This document shows, piece after piece, positions 42,401-57,400 of a stretch of DNA of 64,000 nt. Numbering within the stretch: the stretch's first letter is position 1; each line of letters starts with the position of its first letter. Location of the stretch: positions 1,559,565-1,623,564 of the forward strand of contig JACTAT010000026.1 in the NCBI GenBank assembly GCA_014526335.1, read 5' to 3'. This DNA is from Chrysaora quinquecirrha (taxonomy: Eukaryota; Cnidaria; Scyphozoa; Semaeostomeae; Pelagiidae). The position numbers and the translations under genes are program-made. A model generated the notes under the pieces. It saw only the letters and a program-made list of their open reading frames with translations. It searched no databases and was not told where the DNA came from.

Positions 42401-45400
42401 AATTGCCAAAAATCGGCCAAAATCAGGGTTTTGAAAACTTCCTTTTTCTTCAAAAATATTTAGTAAATCCTACCAAACACCCCTGAAAAGCTTCTAGGGG
42501 TAAATAAGGTGTTTTTCTACCGTTTTGGGTGTAATTTGGGAGAAAAATTTTCCCCAAAAATCGACAAAAAGGTAAGTCTATAGCCTTGCCAAATTGCCAA
42601 AAATCGGCCAAAATCAGGGGTTTTGAAAACTTCCCTTTTTCTTCAAAAATATTTAGTAAATCTTACCAAACACCCCCTGAAAAGCTTCTAAGGGGTAAAT
42701 AAGGTGTTTTTCTACCGTTTTGAGTGTAATTTGAGAGAAAAAATTTTCCCCAAAAATCGACAAAAAGGTAAGTCTATAGCCTTGCCAAATTGCCAAAAAT
42801 CGGCCAAAATCAGGGGTTTTGAAAACTTCCCTTTTTCTTCAAAAATATTTAGTAAATCCTACCAAACACCCCCTGAAAAGCTTCTAAGGGGTAAATAAGG
42901 TGTTTTTCTACCGTTTTGGGTGTAATTTGAGAGAAAAAATTTTCCCCAAAAATCGACAAAAAGGTAAGTCTATAGCCTTGCCAAATTGCCAAAATCGGCC
43001 AAAATCAGGGGTTTTGAAAACTTCCTTTTTCTTCAAAAATATTTAGTAAATCCTACCAAACACCCCTGAAAAGCTTCTAAGGGTAAATAAGGTGTTTTTC
43101 TACCGTTTTGAGTGTAATTTGAGAGAAAAAATTTTCCCCAAAAAATCGACAAAAAGGTAAGTCTATAGCCTTGCCAAATTGCCAAAAATCGGCCAAAATC
43201 AGGGGTTTTGAAAACTTCCCTTTTTCTTCAAAAATATTTAGTAAATCTTACCAAACACCCCCTGAAAAGCTTCTAAGGGGTAAATAAGGTGTTTTTCTAC
43301 CGTTTTGAGTGTAATTTGAGAGAAAAAATTTTCCCCAAAAAATCGACAAAAAGGTAAGTCTATAGCCTTGCCAAATTGCCAAAAATCGGCCAAAATCAGG
43401 GTTTTGAAAACTTCCTTTTCTTCAAAAATATTTAGTAAATCCTACCAAACACCCCCTGAAAAGCTTCTAAGGGGTAAATAAGGTGTTTTTCTACCGTTTT
43501 GGGTGTAATTTGGGAGAAAAAATTTTCCCCAAAAATCGACAAAAAGGTAAGTCTATAGCCTTGCCAAATTGCCAAAAATCGGCCAAAATCAGGGTTTTGA
43601 AAACTTCCTTTTCTTCAAAAATATTTAGTAAATCCTACCAAACACCCCCTGAAAAGCTTCTAAGGGGTAAATAAGGTGTTTTTCTACCGTTTTGGGTGTA
43701 ATTTGGGAGAAAAATTTTCCCCAAAAATCGACAAAAAGGTAAGTCTATAGCCTTGCCAAATTGCCAAAAATCGGCCAAAATCAGGGTTTTGAAAACTTCC
43801 TTTTTCTTCAAAAATATTTAGTAAATCCTACCAAACACCCCTGAAAAGCTTCTAGGGGTAAATAAGGTGTTTTTCTACCGTTTTGGGTGTAATTTGAGAG
43901 AAAAATTTTCCCCAAAAATCGACAAAAGGTAAGTCTATAGCCTTGCCAAATTGCCAAAAATCGGCCAAAATCAGGGGTTTTGAAAACTTCCCTTTTTCTT
44001 CAAAAATATTTAGTAAATCCTACCAAACACCCCCTGAAAAGCTTCTAAGGGGTAAATAAGGTGTTTTTCTACCGTTTTGAGTGTAATTTGAGAGAAAAAA
44101 TTTTCCCCAAAAAATCGACAAAAAGGTAAGTCTATAGCCTTGCCAAATTGCCAAAAATCGGCCAAAATCAGGGGTTTTGAAAACTTCCCTTTTTCTTCAA
44201 AAATATTTAGTAAATCCTACCAAACACCCCCTGAAAAGCTTCTAAGGGGTAAATAAGGTGTTTTTCTACCGTTTTGGGTGTAATTTGGGAGAAAAATTTT
44301 CCCCAAAAATCGACAAAAAGGTAAGTCTATAGCCTTGCCAAATTGCCAAAAATCGGCCAAAATCAGGGGTTTTGAAAACTTCCCTTTTTCTTCAAAAATA
44401 TTTAGTAAATCTTACCAAACACCCCCTGAAAAGCTTCTAAGGGGTAAATAAGGTGTTTTTCTACCGTTTTGAGTGTAATTTGAGAGAAAAAATTTTCCCC
44501 AAAAAATCGACAAAAGGTAAGTCTATAGCCTTGCCAAATTGCCAAAAATCGGCCAAAATCAGGGTTTTGAAAACTTCCTTTTTCTTCAAAAATATTTAGT
44601 AAATCCTACCAAACACCCCCTGAAAAGCTTCTAAGGGGTAAATAAGGTGTTTTTCTACCGTTTTGGGTGCAATTTGAGAGAAAAAATTTTCCCCAAAAAT
44701 CGACAAAAGGTAAGTCTATAGCCTTGCCAAATTGCCAAAAATCGGCCAAAATCAGGGTTTTGAAAACTTCCTTTTCTTCAAAAATATTTAGTAAATCCTA
44801 CCAAACACCCCTGAAAAGCTTCTAAGGGGTAAATAAGGTGTTTTTCTACCGTTTTGGGTGTAATTTGGGAGAAAAATTTTCCCCAAAAATCGACAAAAGG
44901 TAAGTCTATAGCCTTGCCAAATTGCCAAAAATCGGCCAAAATCAGGGTTTTGAAAACTTCCTTTTCTTCAAAAATATTTAGTAAATCCTACCAAACACCC
45001 CTGAAAAGCTTCTAAGGGGTAAATAAGGTGTTTTTCTACCGTTTTGGGTGTAATTTGAGAGAAAAATTTTCCCCAAAAATCGACAAAAGGTAAGTCTATA
45101 GCCTTGCCAAATTGCCAAAAATCGGCCAAAATCAGGGTTTTGAAAACTTCCTTTTCTTCAAAAATATTTAGTAAATCCTACCAAACACCCCTGAAAAGCT
45201 TCTAAGGGGTAAATAAGGTGTTTTTCTACCGTTTTGGGTGTAATTTGAGAGAAAAATTTTCCCCAAAAATCGACAAAAGGTAAGTCTATAGCCTTGCCAA
45301 ATTGCCAAAAATCGGCCAAAATCAGGGTTTTGAAAACTTCCTTTTCTTCAAAATATTTAGTAAATCCTACCAAACACCCCTGAAAAGCTTCTAAGGGGTA

Positions 45401-48400
45401 AATAAGGTGTTTTTCTACCGTTTTGGGTGTAATTTGAGAGAAAAATTTTCCCCAAAAATCGACAAAAGGTAAGTCTATAGCCTTGCCAAATTGCCAAAAA
45501 TCGGCCAAAATCAGGGTTTTGAAAACTTCCTTTTCTTCAAAAATATTTAGTAAATCCTACCAAACACCCCTGAAAAGCTTCTAAGGGGTAAATAAGGTGT
45601 TTTTCTACCGTTTTGGGTGTAATTTGAGAGAAAAATTTTCCCCAAAAATCGACAAAAGGTAAGTCTATAGCCTTGCCAAATTGCCAAAAATCGGCCAAAA
45701 TCAGGGTTTTGAAAACTTCCTTTTCTTCAAAAATATTTAGTAAATCCTACCAAACACCCCTGAAAAGCTTCTAAGGGGTAAATAAGGTGTTTTTCTACCG
45801 TTTTGAGTGTAATTTGAGAGAAAAATTTTCCCCAAAAATCGACAAAAGGTAAGTCTATAGCCTTGCCAAATTGCCAAAAATCGGCCAAAATCAGGGTTTT
45901 GAAAACTTCCTTTTTCTTCAAAAATATTTAGTAAATCCTACCAAACACCCCTGAAAAGCTTCTAAGGGGTAAATAAGGTGTTTTTCTACCGTTTTGGGTG
46001 TAATTTGAGAGAAAAATTTTCCCCAAAAATCGACAAAAGGTAAGTCTATAGCCTTGCCAAATTGCCAAAAATCGGCCAAAATCAGGGGTTTTGAAAACTT
46101 CCTTTTCTTCAAAAATATTTAGTAAATCCTACCAAACACCCCTGAAAAGCTTCTAGGGGTAAATAAGGTGTTTTTCTACCGTTTTGAGTGTAATTTGAGA
46201 GAAAAATTTTCCCCAAAAATCGACAAAAGGTAAGTCTATAGCCTTGCCAAATTGCCAAAAATCGGCCAAAATCAGGGTTTTGAAAACTTCCTTTTTCTTC
46301 AAAAATATTTAGTAAATCCTACCAAACACCCCTGAAAAGCTTCTAAGGGGTAAATAAGGTGTTTTTCTACCGTTTTGAGTGTAATTTGAGAGAAAAATTT
46401 TCCCCAAAAATCGACAAAAGGTAAGTCTATAGCCTTGCCAAATTGCCAAAAATCGGCCAAAATCAGGGTTTTGAAAACTTCCTTTTCTTCAAAAATATTT
46501 AGTAAATCCTACCAAACACCCCTGAAAAGCTTCTAAGGGGTAAATAAGGTGTTTTTCTACCGTTTTGGGTGTAATTTGAGAGAAAAATTTTCCCCAAAAA
46601 TCGACAAAAGGTAAGTCTATAGCCTTGCCAAATTGCCAAAAATCGGCCAAAATCAGGGTTTTGAAAACTTCCTTTTCTTCAAAAATATTTAGTAAATCTT
46701 ACCAAACACCCCCTGAAAAGCTTCTAAGGGGTAAATAAGGTGTTTTTCTACCGTTTTGAGTGTAATTTGAGAGAACAAATTTTCCCCGAAAAATCGACAA
46801 AAAGGGAAGTCTATAGCCTTGCCAAATTGCCAAAAATCGGCCAAAATCAGGGGTTTTTGAAAACTTCCCTTTTTCTTCAAATATATTTAGTAAATCCTAC
46901 CAAATATCCCCTGAAAAGCTTCAAGGGGGTAAATAAGGTGTTTTTCTACCGTTTTGAGTGTAATTTGAGAGAAAAAATTTTCCCCAAAAATCTGACAAAA
47001 AGGTAAGTCTATAGCCTTGCCAAATTGCCAAAAATCGGCCAAAATCAGGGTTTTGAAAACTTCCTTTTTCTTCAAAAATATTTAGTAAATCCTACCAAAC
47101 ACCCCTGAAAAGCTTCTAGGGGTAAATAAGGTGTTTTTCTACCGTTTTGAGTGTAATTTGAGAGAAAAAATTTTCCCCAAAAATCGACAAAAGGTAAGTC
47201 TATAGCCTTGCCAAATTGCCAAAAATCGGCCAAAATCAGGGGTTTTGAAAACTTCCTTTTCTTCAAAAATATTTAGTAAATCCTACCAAACACCCCTGAA
47301 AAGCTTCTAGGGGTAAATAAGGTGTTTTTCTACCGTTTTGAGTGTAATTTGAGAGAAAAATTTTCCCCAAAAATCGACAAAAGGTAAGTCTATAGCCTTG
47401 CCAAATTGCCAAAAATCGGCCAAAATCAGGGTTTTGAAAACTTCCTTTTCTTCAAAAATATTTAGTAAATCTTACCAAACACCCCTGAAAAGCTTCTAGG
47501 GGTAAATAAGGTGTTTTTCTACCGTTTTGAGTGTAATTTGAGAGAAAAATTTTCCCCAAAAATCGACAAAAGGTAAGTCTATAGCCTTGCCAAATTGCCA
47601 AAAATCGGCCAAAATCAGGGTTTTGAAAACTTCCTTTTCTTCAAAAATATTTAGTAAATCCTACCAAACACCCCTGAAAAGCTTCTAGGGGTAAATAAGG
47701 TGTTTTTCTACCGTTTTGAGTGTAATTTGAGAGAAAAATTTTCCCCAAAAATCGACAAAAGGTAAGTCTATAGCCTTGCCAAATTGCCAAAAATCGGCCA
47801 AAATCAGGGTTTTGAAAACTTCCTTTTCTTCAAAAATATTTAGTAAATCCTACCAAACACCCCTGAAAAGCTTCTAGGGGTAAATAAGGTGTTTTTCTAC
47901 CGTTTTGAGTGTAATTTGAGAGAAAAATTTTCCCCAAAAATCGACAAAAGGTAAGTCTATAGCCTTGCCAAATTGCCAAAAATCGGCCAAAATCAGGGTT
48001 TTGAAAACTTCCCTTTTCTTCAAAAATATTTAGTAAATCCTACCAAACACCCCTGAAAAGCTTCTAAGGGGTAAATAAGGTGTTTTTCTACCGTTTTGAG
48101 TGTAATTTGAGAGAAAAATTTTCCCCAAAAATCGACAAAAGGTAAGTCTATAGCCTTGCCAAATTGCCAAAAATCGGCCAAAATCAGGGTTTTGAAAACT
48201 TCCTTTTCTTCAAAAATATTTAGTAAATCCTACCAAACACCCCTGAAAAGCTTCTAGGGGTAAATAAGGTGTTTTTCTACCGTTTTGAGTGTAATTTGAG
48301 AGAAAAATTTTCCCCAAAAATCGACAAAAGGTAAGTCTATAGCCTTGCCAAATTGCCAAAAATCGGCCAAAATCAGGGTTTTGAAAACTTCCTTTTCTTC

Positions 48401-51400
48401 AAAAATATTTAGTAAATCCTACCAAACACCCCTGAAAAGCTTCTAGGGGTAAATAAGGTGTTTTTCTACCGTTTTGAGTGTAATTTGAGAGAAAAATTTT
48501 CCCCAAAAATCGACAAAAGGTAAGTCTATAGCCTTGCCAAATTGCCAAAAATCGGCCAAAATCAGGGTTTTGAAAACTTCCTTTTCTTCAAAAATATTTA
48601 GTAAATCCTACCAAACACCCCTGAAAAGCTTCTAGGGGTAAATAAGGTGTTTTTCTACCGTTTTGAGTGTAATTTGAGAGAAAAATTTTCCCCAAAAATC
48701 GACAAAAGGTAAGTCTATAGCCTTGCCAAATTGCCAAAAATCGGCCAAAATCAGGGTTTTGAAAACTTCCCTTTTCTTCAAAAATATTTAGTAAATCCTA
48801 CCAAACACCCCTGAAAAGCTTCTAGGGGTAAATAAGGTGTTTTTCTACCGTTTTGAGTGTAATTTGAGAGAAAAATTTTCCCCAAAAATCGACAAAAGGT
48901 AAGTCTATAGCCTTGCCAAATTGCCAAAAATCGGCCAAAATCAGGGTTTTGAAAACTTCCTTTTCTTCAAAAATATTTAGTAAATCTTACCAAACACCCC
49001 TGAAAAGCTTCTAGGGGTAAATAAGGTGTTTTTCTACCGTTTTGAGTGTAATTTGAGAGAAAAATTTTCCCCAAAAATCGACAAAAGGTAAGTCTATAGC
49101 CTTGCCAAATTGCCAAAAATCGGCCAAAATCAGGGTTTTGAAAACTTCCTTTTCTTCAAAAATATTTAGTAAATCCTACCAAACACCCCTGAAAAGCTTC
49201 TAGGGGTAAATAAGGTGTTTTTCTACCGTTTTGGGTGTAATTTGAGAGAAAAATTTTCCCCAAAAATCGACAAAAGGTAAGTCTATAGCCTTGCCAAATT
49301 GCCAAAAATCGGCCAAAATCAGGGTTTTGAAAACTTCCTTTTCTTCAAAAATATTTAGTAAATCCTACCAAACACCCCCTGAAAAGGTTCTAGGGGGTAA
49401 ATAAGGTGTTTTTCTACCGTTTTGGGTGCAATTTGAGAGAAAAAATTTTCCCCAAAAATCGACAAAAGGTAAGTCTATAGCCTTGCCAAATTGCCAAAAA
49501 TCGGCCAAAATCAGGGTTTTGAAAACTTCCTTTTCTTCAAAAATATTTAGTAAATCTTACCAAACACCCCCTGAAAAGCTTCTAAGGGGTAAATAAGGTG
49601 TTTTTCTACCGTTTTGAGTGTAATTTGAGAGAACAAATTTTCCCCGAAAAATCGACAAAAAGGTAAGTCTATAGCCTTGCCAAATTGCCAAAAATCGGCC
49701 AAAATCAGGGTTTTGAAAACTTCCTTTTCTTCAAAAATATTTAGTAAATCCTACCAAACACCCCTGAAAAGCTTCTAAGGGGTAAATAAGGTGTTTTTCT
49801 ACCGTTTTGGGTGCAATTTGAGAGAAAAATTTTCCCCAAAAATCGACAAAAGGTAAGTCTATAGCCTTGCCAAATTGCCAAAAATCGGCCAAAATCAGGG
49901 TTTTGAAAACTTCCTTTTCTTCAAAAATATTTAGTAAATCCTACCAAACACCCCTGAAAAGCTTCTAAGGGGTAAATAAGGTGTTTTTCTACCGTTTTGA
50001 GTGTAATTTGAGAGAAAAATTTTCCCCAAAAATCGACAAAAGGTAAGTCTATAGCCTTGCCAAATTGCCAAAAATCGGCCAAAATCAGGGTTTTGAAAAC
50101 TTCCTTTTCTTCAAAAATATTTAGTAAATCTTACCAAACACCCCTGAAAAGCTTCTAGGGGTAAATAAGGTGTTTTTCTACCGTTTTGGGTGCAATTTGA
50201 GAGAAAAATTTTCCCCAAAAATCGACAAAAGGTAAGTCTATAGCCTTGCCAAATTGCCAAAAATCGGCCAAAATCAGGGGTTTTGAAAACTTCCTTTTCT
50301 TCAAAAATATTTAGTAAATCCTACCAAACACCCCTGAAAAGCTTCTAGGGGTAAATAAGGTGTTTTTCTACCGTTTTGGGTGCAATTTGAGAGAAAAATT
50401 TTCCCCAAAAATCGACAAAAGGTAAGTCTATAGCCTTGCCAAATTGCCAAAAATCGGCCAAAATCAGGGTTTTGAAAACTTCCTTTTCTTCAAAAATATT
50501 TAGTAAATCCTACCAAACACCCCTGAAAAGCTTCTAAGGGTAAATAAGGTGTTTTTCTACCGTTTTGGGTGCAATTTGAGAGAAAAAATTTTCCCCAAAA
50601 AATCGACAAAAAGGTAAGTCTATAGCCTTGTCAAATTGCCAGAAATCGGCCAAAATCAGGGGTTTTGAAAACTTCCCTTTTTCTTCAGATATTTAGTAAA
50701 TCTTACCAAACACCCCCTGAAAAGCTTCTAAGGGGTAAATAAGGTGTTTTTCTACCGTTTTGAGTGTAATTTGAGAGAAAAATTTTCCCCGAAAAATCGA
50801 CAAAAAGGTAAGTCTATAGCCTTGCCAAATTGCCAAAAATCGGCCAAAATCAGGGTTTTGAAAACTTCCTTTTCTTCAAAAATATTTAGTAAATCCTACC
50901 AAACACCCCTGAAAAGCTTCTAAGGGGTAAATAAGGTGTTTTTCTACCGTTTTGGGTGTAATTTGAGAGAAAAAATTTTCCCCAAAAATCGACAAAAAGG
51001 TAAGTCTATAGCCTTGCCAAATTGCCAAAAATCGGCCAAAATCAGGGTTTTGAAAACTTCCTTTTCTTCAAAAATATTTAGTAAATCCTACCAAACACCC
51101 CCTGAAAAGCTTCTAAGGGGTAAATAAGGTGTTTTTCTACCGTTTTGGGTGCAATTTGAGAGAAAAATTTTCCCAAAAAATCGACAAAAAGGTAAGTCTA
51201 TAGCCTTGCCAAATTGCCAAAAATCGGCCAAAATCAGGGTTTTGAAAACTTCCTTTTCTTCAAAAATATTTAGTAAATCTTACCAAACACCCCTGAAAAG
51301 CTTCTAAGGGTAAATAAGGTGTTTTTCTACCGTTTTGGGTGCAATTTGAGAGAAAAATTTTCCCCAAAAATCGACAAAAGGTAAGTCTATAGCCTTGCCA

Positions 51401-54400
51401 AATTGCCAAAAATCGGCCAAAATCAGGGTTTTGAAAACTTCCTTTTTCTTCAAAAATATTTAGTAAATCTTACCAAACACCCCCTGAAAAGCTTCTAAGG
51501 GGTAAATAAGGTGTTTTTCTACCGTTTTGAGTGTAATTTGAGAGAAAAAATTTTCCCCAAAAATCGACAAAAGGTAAGTCTATAGCCTTGCCAAATTGCC
51601 AAAAATCGGCCAAAATCAGGGTTTTGAAAACTTCCTTTTCTTCAAAAATATTTAGTAAATCCTACCAAACACCCCTGAAAAGCTTCTAAGGGTAAATAAG
51701 GTGTTTTTCTACCGTTTTGGGTGCAATTTGAGAGAAAAATTTTCCCCAAAAATCGACAAAAGGTAAGTCTATAGCCTTGCCAAATTGCCAAAAATCGGCC
51801 AAAATCAGGGTTTTGAAAACTTCCTTTTCTTCAAAAATATTTAGTAAATCTTACCAAACACCCCCTGAAAAGCTTCTAAGGGGTAAATAAGGTGTTTTTC
51901 TACCGTTTTGAGTGTAATTTGAGAGAAAAATTTTCCCCAAAAATCGACAAAAAGGTAAGTCTATAGCCTTGCCAAATTGCCAAAAATCGGCCAAAATCAG
52001 GGTTTTGAAAACTTCCTTTTCTTCAAAAATATTTAGTAAATCCTACCAAACACCCCCTGAAAAGCTTCTAAGGGGTAAATAAGGTGTTTTTCTACCGTTT
52101 TGGGTGCAATTTGAGAGAAAAATTTTTCCCCAAAAAATCGACAAAAAGGTAAGTCTATAGCCTTGCCAAATTGCCAAAAATCGGCCAAAATCAGGGGTTT
52201 TGAAAACTTCCCTTTTTCTTCAAAAATATTTAGTAAATCCTACCAAACACCCCCTGAAAAGCTTCTAAGGGGTAAATAAGGTGTTTTTCTACCGTTTTGG
52301 GTGCAATTTGAGAGAAAAAATTTTCCCCAAAAAATCGACAAAAAGGTAAGTCTATAGCCTTGCCAAATTGCCAAAAATCGGCCAAAATCAGGGTTTTGAA
52401 AACTTCCTTTTCTTCAAAAATATTTAGTAAATCCTACCAAACACCCCTGAAAAGCTTCTAAGGGTTAAATAAGGTGTTTTTCTACCGTTTTGGGTGCAAT
52501 TTGAGAGAAAAAATTTTCCCCAAAAAATCGACAAAAAGGTAAGTCTATAGCCTTGCCAAATTGCCAAAAATCGGCCAAAATCAGGGGTTTTGAAAACTTC
52601 CCTTTTTCTTCAAAAATATTTAGTAAATCTTACCAAACACCCCCTGAAAAGCTTCTAAGGGGTAAATAAGGTGTTTTTCTAACGTTTTGAGTGTACTTTG
52701 AGAGAAAAAATTTTCCCCAAAAAATCGACAAAAAGGTAAGTCTATAGCCTTGCCAAATTGCCAAAAATCGGCCAAAATCAGGGGTTTTGAAAACTTCCCT
52801 TTTTCTTCAAAAATATTTAGTAAATCCTACCAAACACCCCCTGAAAAGCTTCTAAGGGGTAAATAAGGTGTTTTTCTACCGTTTTGAGTGTAATTTGAGA
52901 GAAAAAATTTTCCCCAAAAAATCGACAAAAAGGTAAGTCTATAGCCTTGCCAAATTGCCAAAAATCGGCCAAAATGAGGGTTTTGAAAACTTCCCTTTTT
53001 CTTAAAAAATATTTAGTAAATCCTACCAAACACCCCCTGAAAAGCTTCTAAGGGGTAAATAAGGTGTTTTTCTACCGTTTTGGGTGTAATTTGAGAGAAA
53101 AAATTTTCCCCAAAAAATCGACAAAAAGGTAAGTCTATAGCCTTGCCAAATTGCCAAAAATCGGCCAAAATCAGGGGTTTTGAAAACTTCCCTTTTTCTT
53201 CAAAAATATTTAGTAAATCTTACCAAACACCCCCTGAAAAGCTTCTAAGGGGTAAATAAGGTGTTTTTCTAACGTTTTGAGTGTACTTTGAGAGAAAAAA
53301 TTTTCCCCAAAAAATCGACAAAAAGGTAAGTCTATAGCCTTGCCAAATTGCCAAAAATCGGCCAAAATGAGGGGTTTTGAAAACTTCCCTTTTTCTTACA
53401 AAATATTTAGTAAATCCTACCAAACACCCCCTGAAAAGGTTCTAGGGGGTAAATAAGGTGTTTTTCTACCGTTTTGAGTGTAATTTGAGAGAAAAAATTT
53501 TCCCCAAAAAATCGACAAAAAGGTAAGTCTATAGCCTTGCCAAATTGCCAAAAATCGGCCAAAATCAGGGTTTTGAAAACTTCCTTTTCTTCAAAAATAT
53601 TTAGTAAATCTTACCAAACACCCCCTGAAAAGCTTCTAAGGGGTAAATAAGGTGTTTTTCTACCGTTTTGGGTGTAATTTGAGAGAAAAAATTTTCCCCA
53701 AAAAATCGACAAAAAGGTAAGTCTATAGCCTTGCCAAATTGCCAAAAATCGGCCAAAATCAGGGTTTTGAAAACTTCCTTTTCTTCAAAAATATTTAGTA
53801 AATCTTACCAAACACCCCCTGAAAAGCTTCTAAGGGGTAAATAAGGTGTTTTTCTACCGTTTTGAGTGTAATTTGAGAGAAAAAATTTTCCCCAAAAATC
53901 GACAAAAAGGTAAGTCTATAGCCTTGCCAAATTGCCAAAAATCGGCCAAAATCAGGGTTTTGAAAACTTCCTTTTCTTAAAAAATATTTAGTAAATCCTA
54001 CCAAACACCCCCTGAAAAGCTTCTAAGGGGTAAATAAGGTGTTTTTCTACCGTTTTGGGTGTAATTTGAGAGAAAAATTTTCCCCAAAAATCGACAAAAA
54101 GGTAAGTCTATAGCCTTGCCAAATTGCCAAAAATCGGCCAAAATGAGGGGTTTTGAAAACTTCCCTTTTTCTTAAAAAATATTTAGTAAATCCTACCAAA
54201 CACCCCCTGAAAAGCTTCTAAGGGGTAAATAAGGTGTTTTTCTACCGTTTTGGGTGTAATTTGAGAGAAAAAATTTTCCCCAAAAAATCGACAAAAAGGT
54301 AAGTCTATAGCCTTGCCAAATTGCCAAAAATCGGCCAAAATGAGGGTTTTGAAAACTTCCTTTTCTTAAAAAATATTTAGTAAATCCTACCAAACACCCC

Positions 54401-57400
54401 TGAAAAGCTTCTAGGGGTAAATAAGGTGTTTTTCTACCGTTTTGGGTGCAATTTGAGAGAAAAATTTTCCCCAAAAATCGACAAAAAGGTAAGTCTATAG
54501 CCTTGCCAAATTGCCAAAAATCGGCCAAAATCAGGGGTTTTGAAAACTTCCTTTTCTTCAAAAATATTTAGTAAATCCTACCAAACACCCCTGAAAAGCT
54601 TCTAGGGGTAAATAAGGTGTTTTTCTACCGTTTTGGGTGCAATTTGAGAGAAAAATTTTCCCAAAAATCGACAAAAGGTAAGTCTATAGCCTTGCCAAAT
54701 TGCCAAAAATCGGCCAAAATCAGGGTTTTGAAAACTTCCTTTTCTTCAAAAATATTTAGTAAATCTACCAAACACCCCTGAAAAGCTTCTAGGGGTAAAT
54801 AAGGTGTTTTTCTACCGTTTTGGGTGCAATTTGAGAGAAAAAATTTTCCCCAAAAAATCGACAAAAAGGTAAGTCTATAGCCTTGCCAAATTGCCAAAAA
54901 TCGGCCAAAATCAGGGGTTTTGAAAACTTCCCTTTTTCTTCAAAAATATTTAGTAAATCCTACCAAACACCCCCTGAAAAGCTTCTAGGGGGTAAATAAG
55001 GTGTTTTTCTACCGTTTTGGGTGCAATTTGAGAGAAAAAATTTTCCCCAAAAAATCGACAAAAAGGTAAGTCTATAGCCTTGCCAAATTGCCAAAAATCG
55101 GCCAAAATCAGGGGTTTTGAAAACTTCCCTTTTTCTTCAAAAATATTTAGTAAATCTTACCAAACACCCCCTGAAAAGCTTCTAGGGGTAAATAAGGTGT
55201 TTTTCTACCGTTTTGGGTGCAATTTGAGAGAAAAATTTTCCCAAAAATCGACAAAAGGTAAGTCTATAGCCTTGCCAAATTGCCAAAAATCGGCCAAAAT
55301 CAGGGTTTTGAAAACTTCCTTTTCTTCAAAAATATTTAGTAAATCCTACCAAACACCCCTGAAAAGCTTCTAAGGGGTAAATAAGGTGTTTTTCTACCGT
55401 TTTGAGTGCAATTTGAGAGAAAAATTTTCCCAAAAATCGACAAAAGGTAAGTCTATAGCCTTGCCAAATTGCCAAAAATCGGCCAAAATTAGGGGTTTTG
55501 AAAACTTCCTTTTCTTCAAAAATATTTAGTAAATCCTACCAAACACCCCTGAAAAGCTTCTAAGGGTAAATAAGGTGTTTTTCTACCGTTTTGAGTGCAA
55601 TTTGAGAGAAAAAAATTTTCCCCAAAAATCGACAAAAAGGTAAGTCTATAGCCTTGCCAAATTGCCAAAAATCGGCCAAAATCAGGGGTTTTGAAAACTT
55701 CCCTTTTTCTTCAAAAATATTTAGTAAATCTTACCAAACACCCCCTGAAAAGCTTCTAGGGGTAAATAAGGTGTTTTTCTACCGTTTTGGGTGCAATTTG
55801 AGAGAAAAAATTTTCCCCAAAAAATCGACAAAAAGGTAAGTCTATAGCCTTGCCAAATTGCCAAAAATCGGCCAAAATCAGGGGTTTTGAAAACTTCCCT
55901 TTTTCTTCAAAAATATTTAGTAAATCCTACCAAACACCCCCTGAAAAGCTTCTAAGGGGTAAATAAGGTGTTTTTCTACCGTTTTGGGTGCAATTTGGGA
56001 GAAAAATTTTCCCCGAAAAATCGACAAAAAGGTAAGTCTATAGCCTTGCCAAATTGCCAAAAATCGGCCAAAATCAGGGGTTTTGAAAACTTCCCTTTTT
56101 CTTCAAAAATATTTAGTAAATCCTACCAAACACCCCCTGAAAAGCTTCTAGGGGGTAAATAAGGTGTTTTTCTACCGTTTTGAGTGTAATTTGAGAGAAA
56201 AATTTTCCCCAAAAATCGACAAAAGGTAAGTCTATAGCCTTGCCAAATTGCCAAAAATCGGCCAAAATCAGGGTTTTGAAAACTTCCTTTTTCTTCAAAA
56301 ATATTTAGTAAATCCTACCAAACACCCCTGAAAAGCTTCTAGGGGTAAATAAGGTGTTTTTCTACCGTTTTGAGTGTAATTTGAGAGAAAAATTTTCCCA
56401 AAAATCGACAAAAGGTAAGTCTATAGCCTTGCCAAATTGCCAAAAATCGGCCAAAATCAGGGGTTTTTGAAAACTTCCCTTTTTCTTCAAATATATTTAG
56501 TAAATCCTACCAAATACCCCCTGAAAAGCTTCTAGGGGGTAAATAAGGTGTTTTTCTACCGTTTTGAGTGTAATTTGAGAGAAAAAATTTTCCCCAAAAA
56601 TCGACAAAAAGGTAAGTCTATAGCCTTGCCAAATTGCCAAAAATCGGCCAAAATCAGGGGTTTTGAAAACTTCCCTTTTTCTTCAAAAATATTTAGTAAA
56701 TCCTACCAAACACCCCCTGAAAAGCTTCTAGGGGGTAAATAAGGTGTTTTTCTACCGTTTTGAGTGTAATTTGAGAGAAAAAATTTTCCCCAAAAAATCG
56801 ACAAAAAGGTAAGTCTATAGCCTTGCCAAATTGCCAAAAATCGGCCAAAATCAGGGGTTTTGAAAACTTCCCTTTTTCTTCAAAAATATTTAGTAAATCC
56901 TACCAAACACCCCCTGAAAAGCTTCTAGGGGTAAATAAGGTGTTTTTCTACCGTTTTGAGTGTAATTTGAGAGAAAAATTTTCCCCAAAAATCGACAAAA
57001 GGTAAGTCTATAGCCTTGCCAAATTGCCAAAAATCGGCCAAAATCAGGGTTTTGAAAACTTCCTTTTCTTCAAAAATATTTAGTAAATCCTACCAAACAC
57101 CCCTGAAAAGCTTCTAGGGGTAAATAAGGTGTTTTTCTACCGTTTTGAGTGTAATTTGAGAGAAAAATTTTCCCCAAAAATCGACAAAAGGTAAGTCTAT
57201 AGCCTTGCAAAATTGCCAAAAATCGGCCAAAATCAGGGTTTTGAAAACTTCCTTTTCTTCAAAAATATTTAGTAAATCCTACCAAACACCCCTGAAAAGC
57301 TTCTAGGGGTAAATAAGGTGTTTTTCTACCGTTTTGAGTGTAATTTGAGAGAAAAATTTTCCCCAAAAATCGACAAAAGGTAAGTCTATAGCCTTGCCAA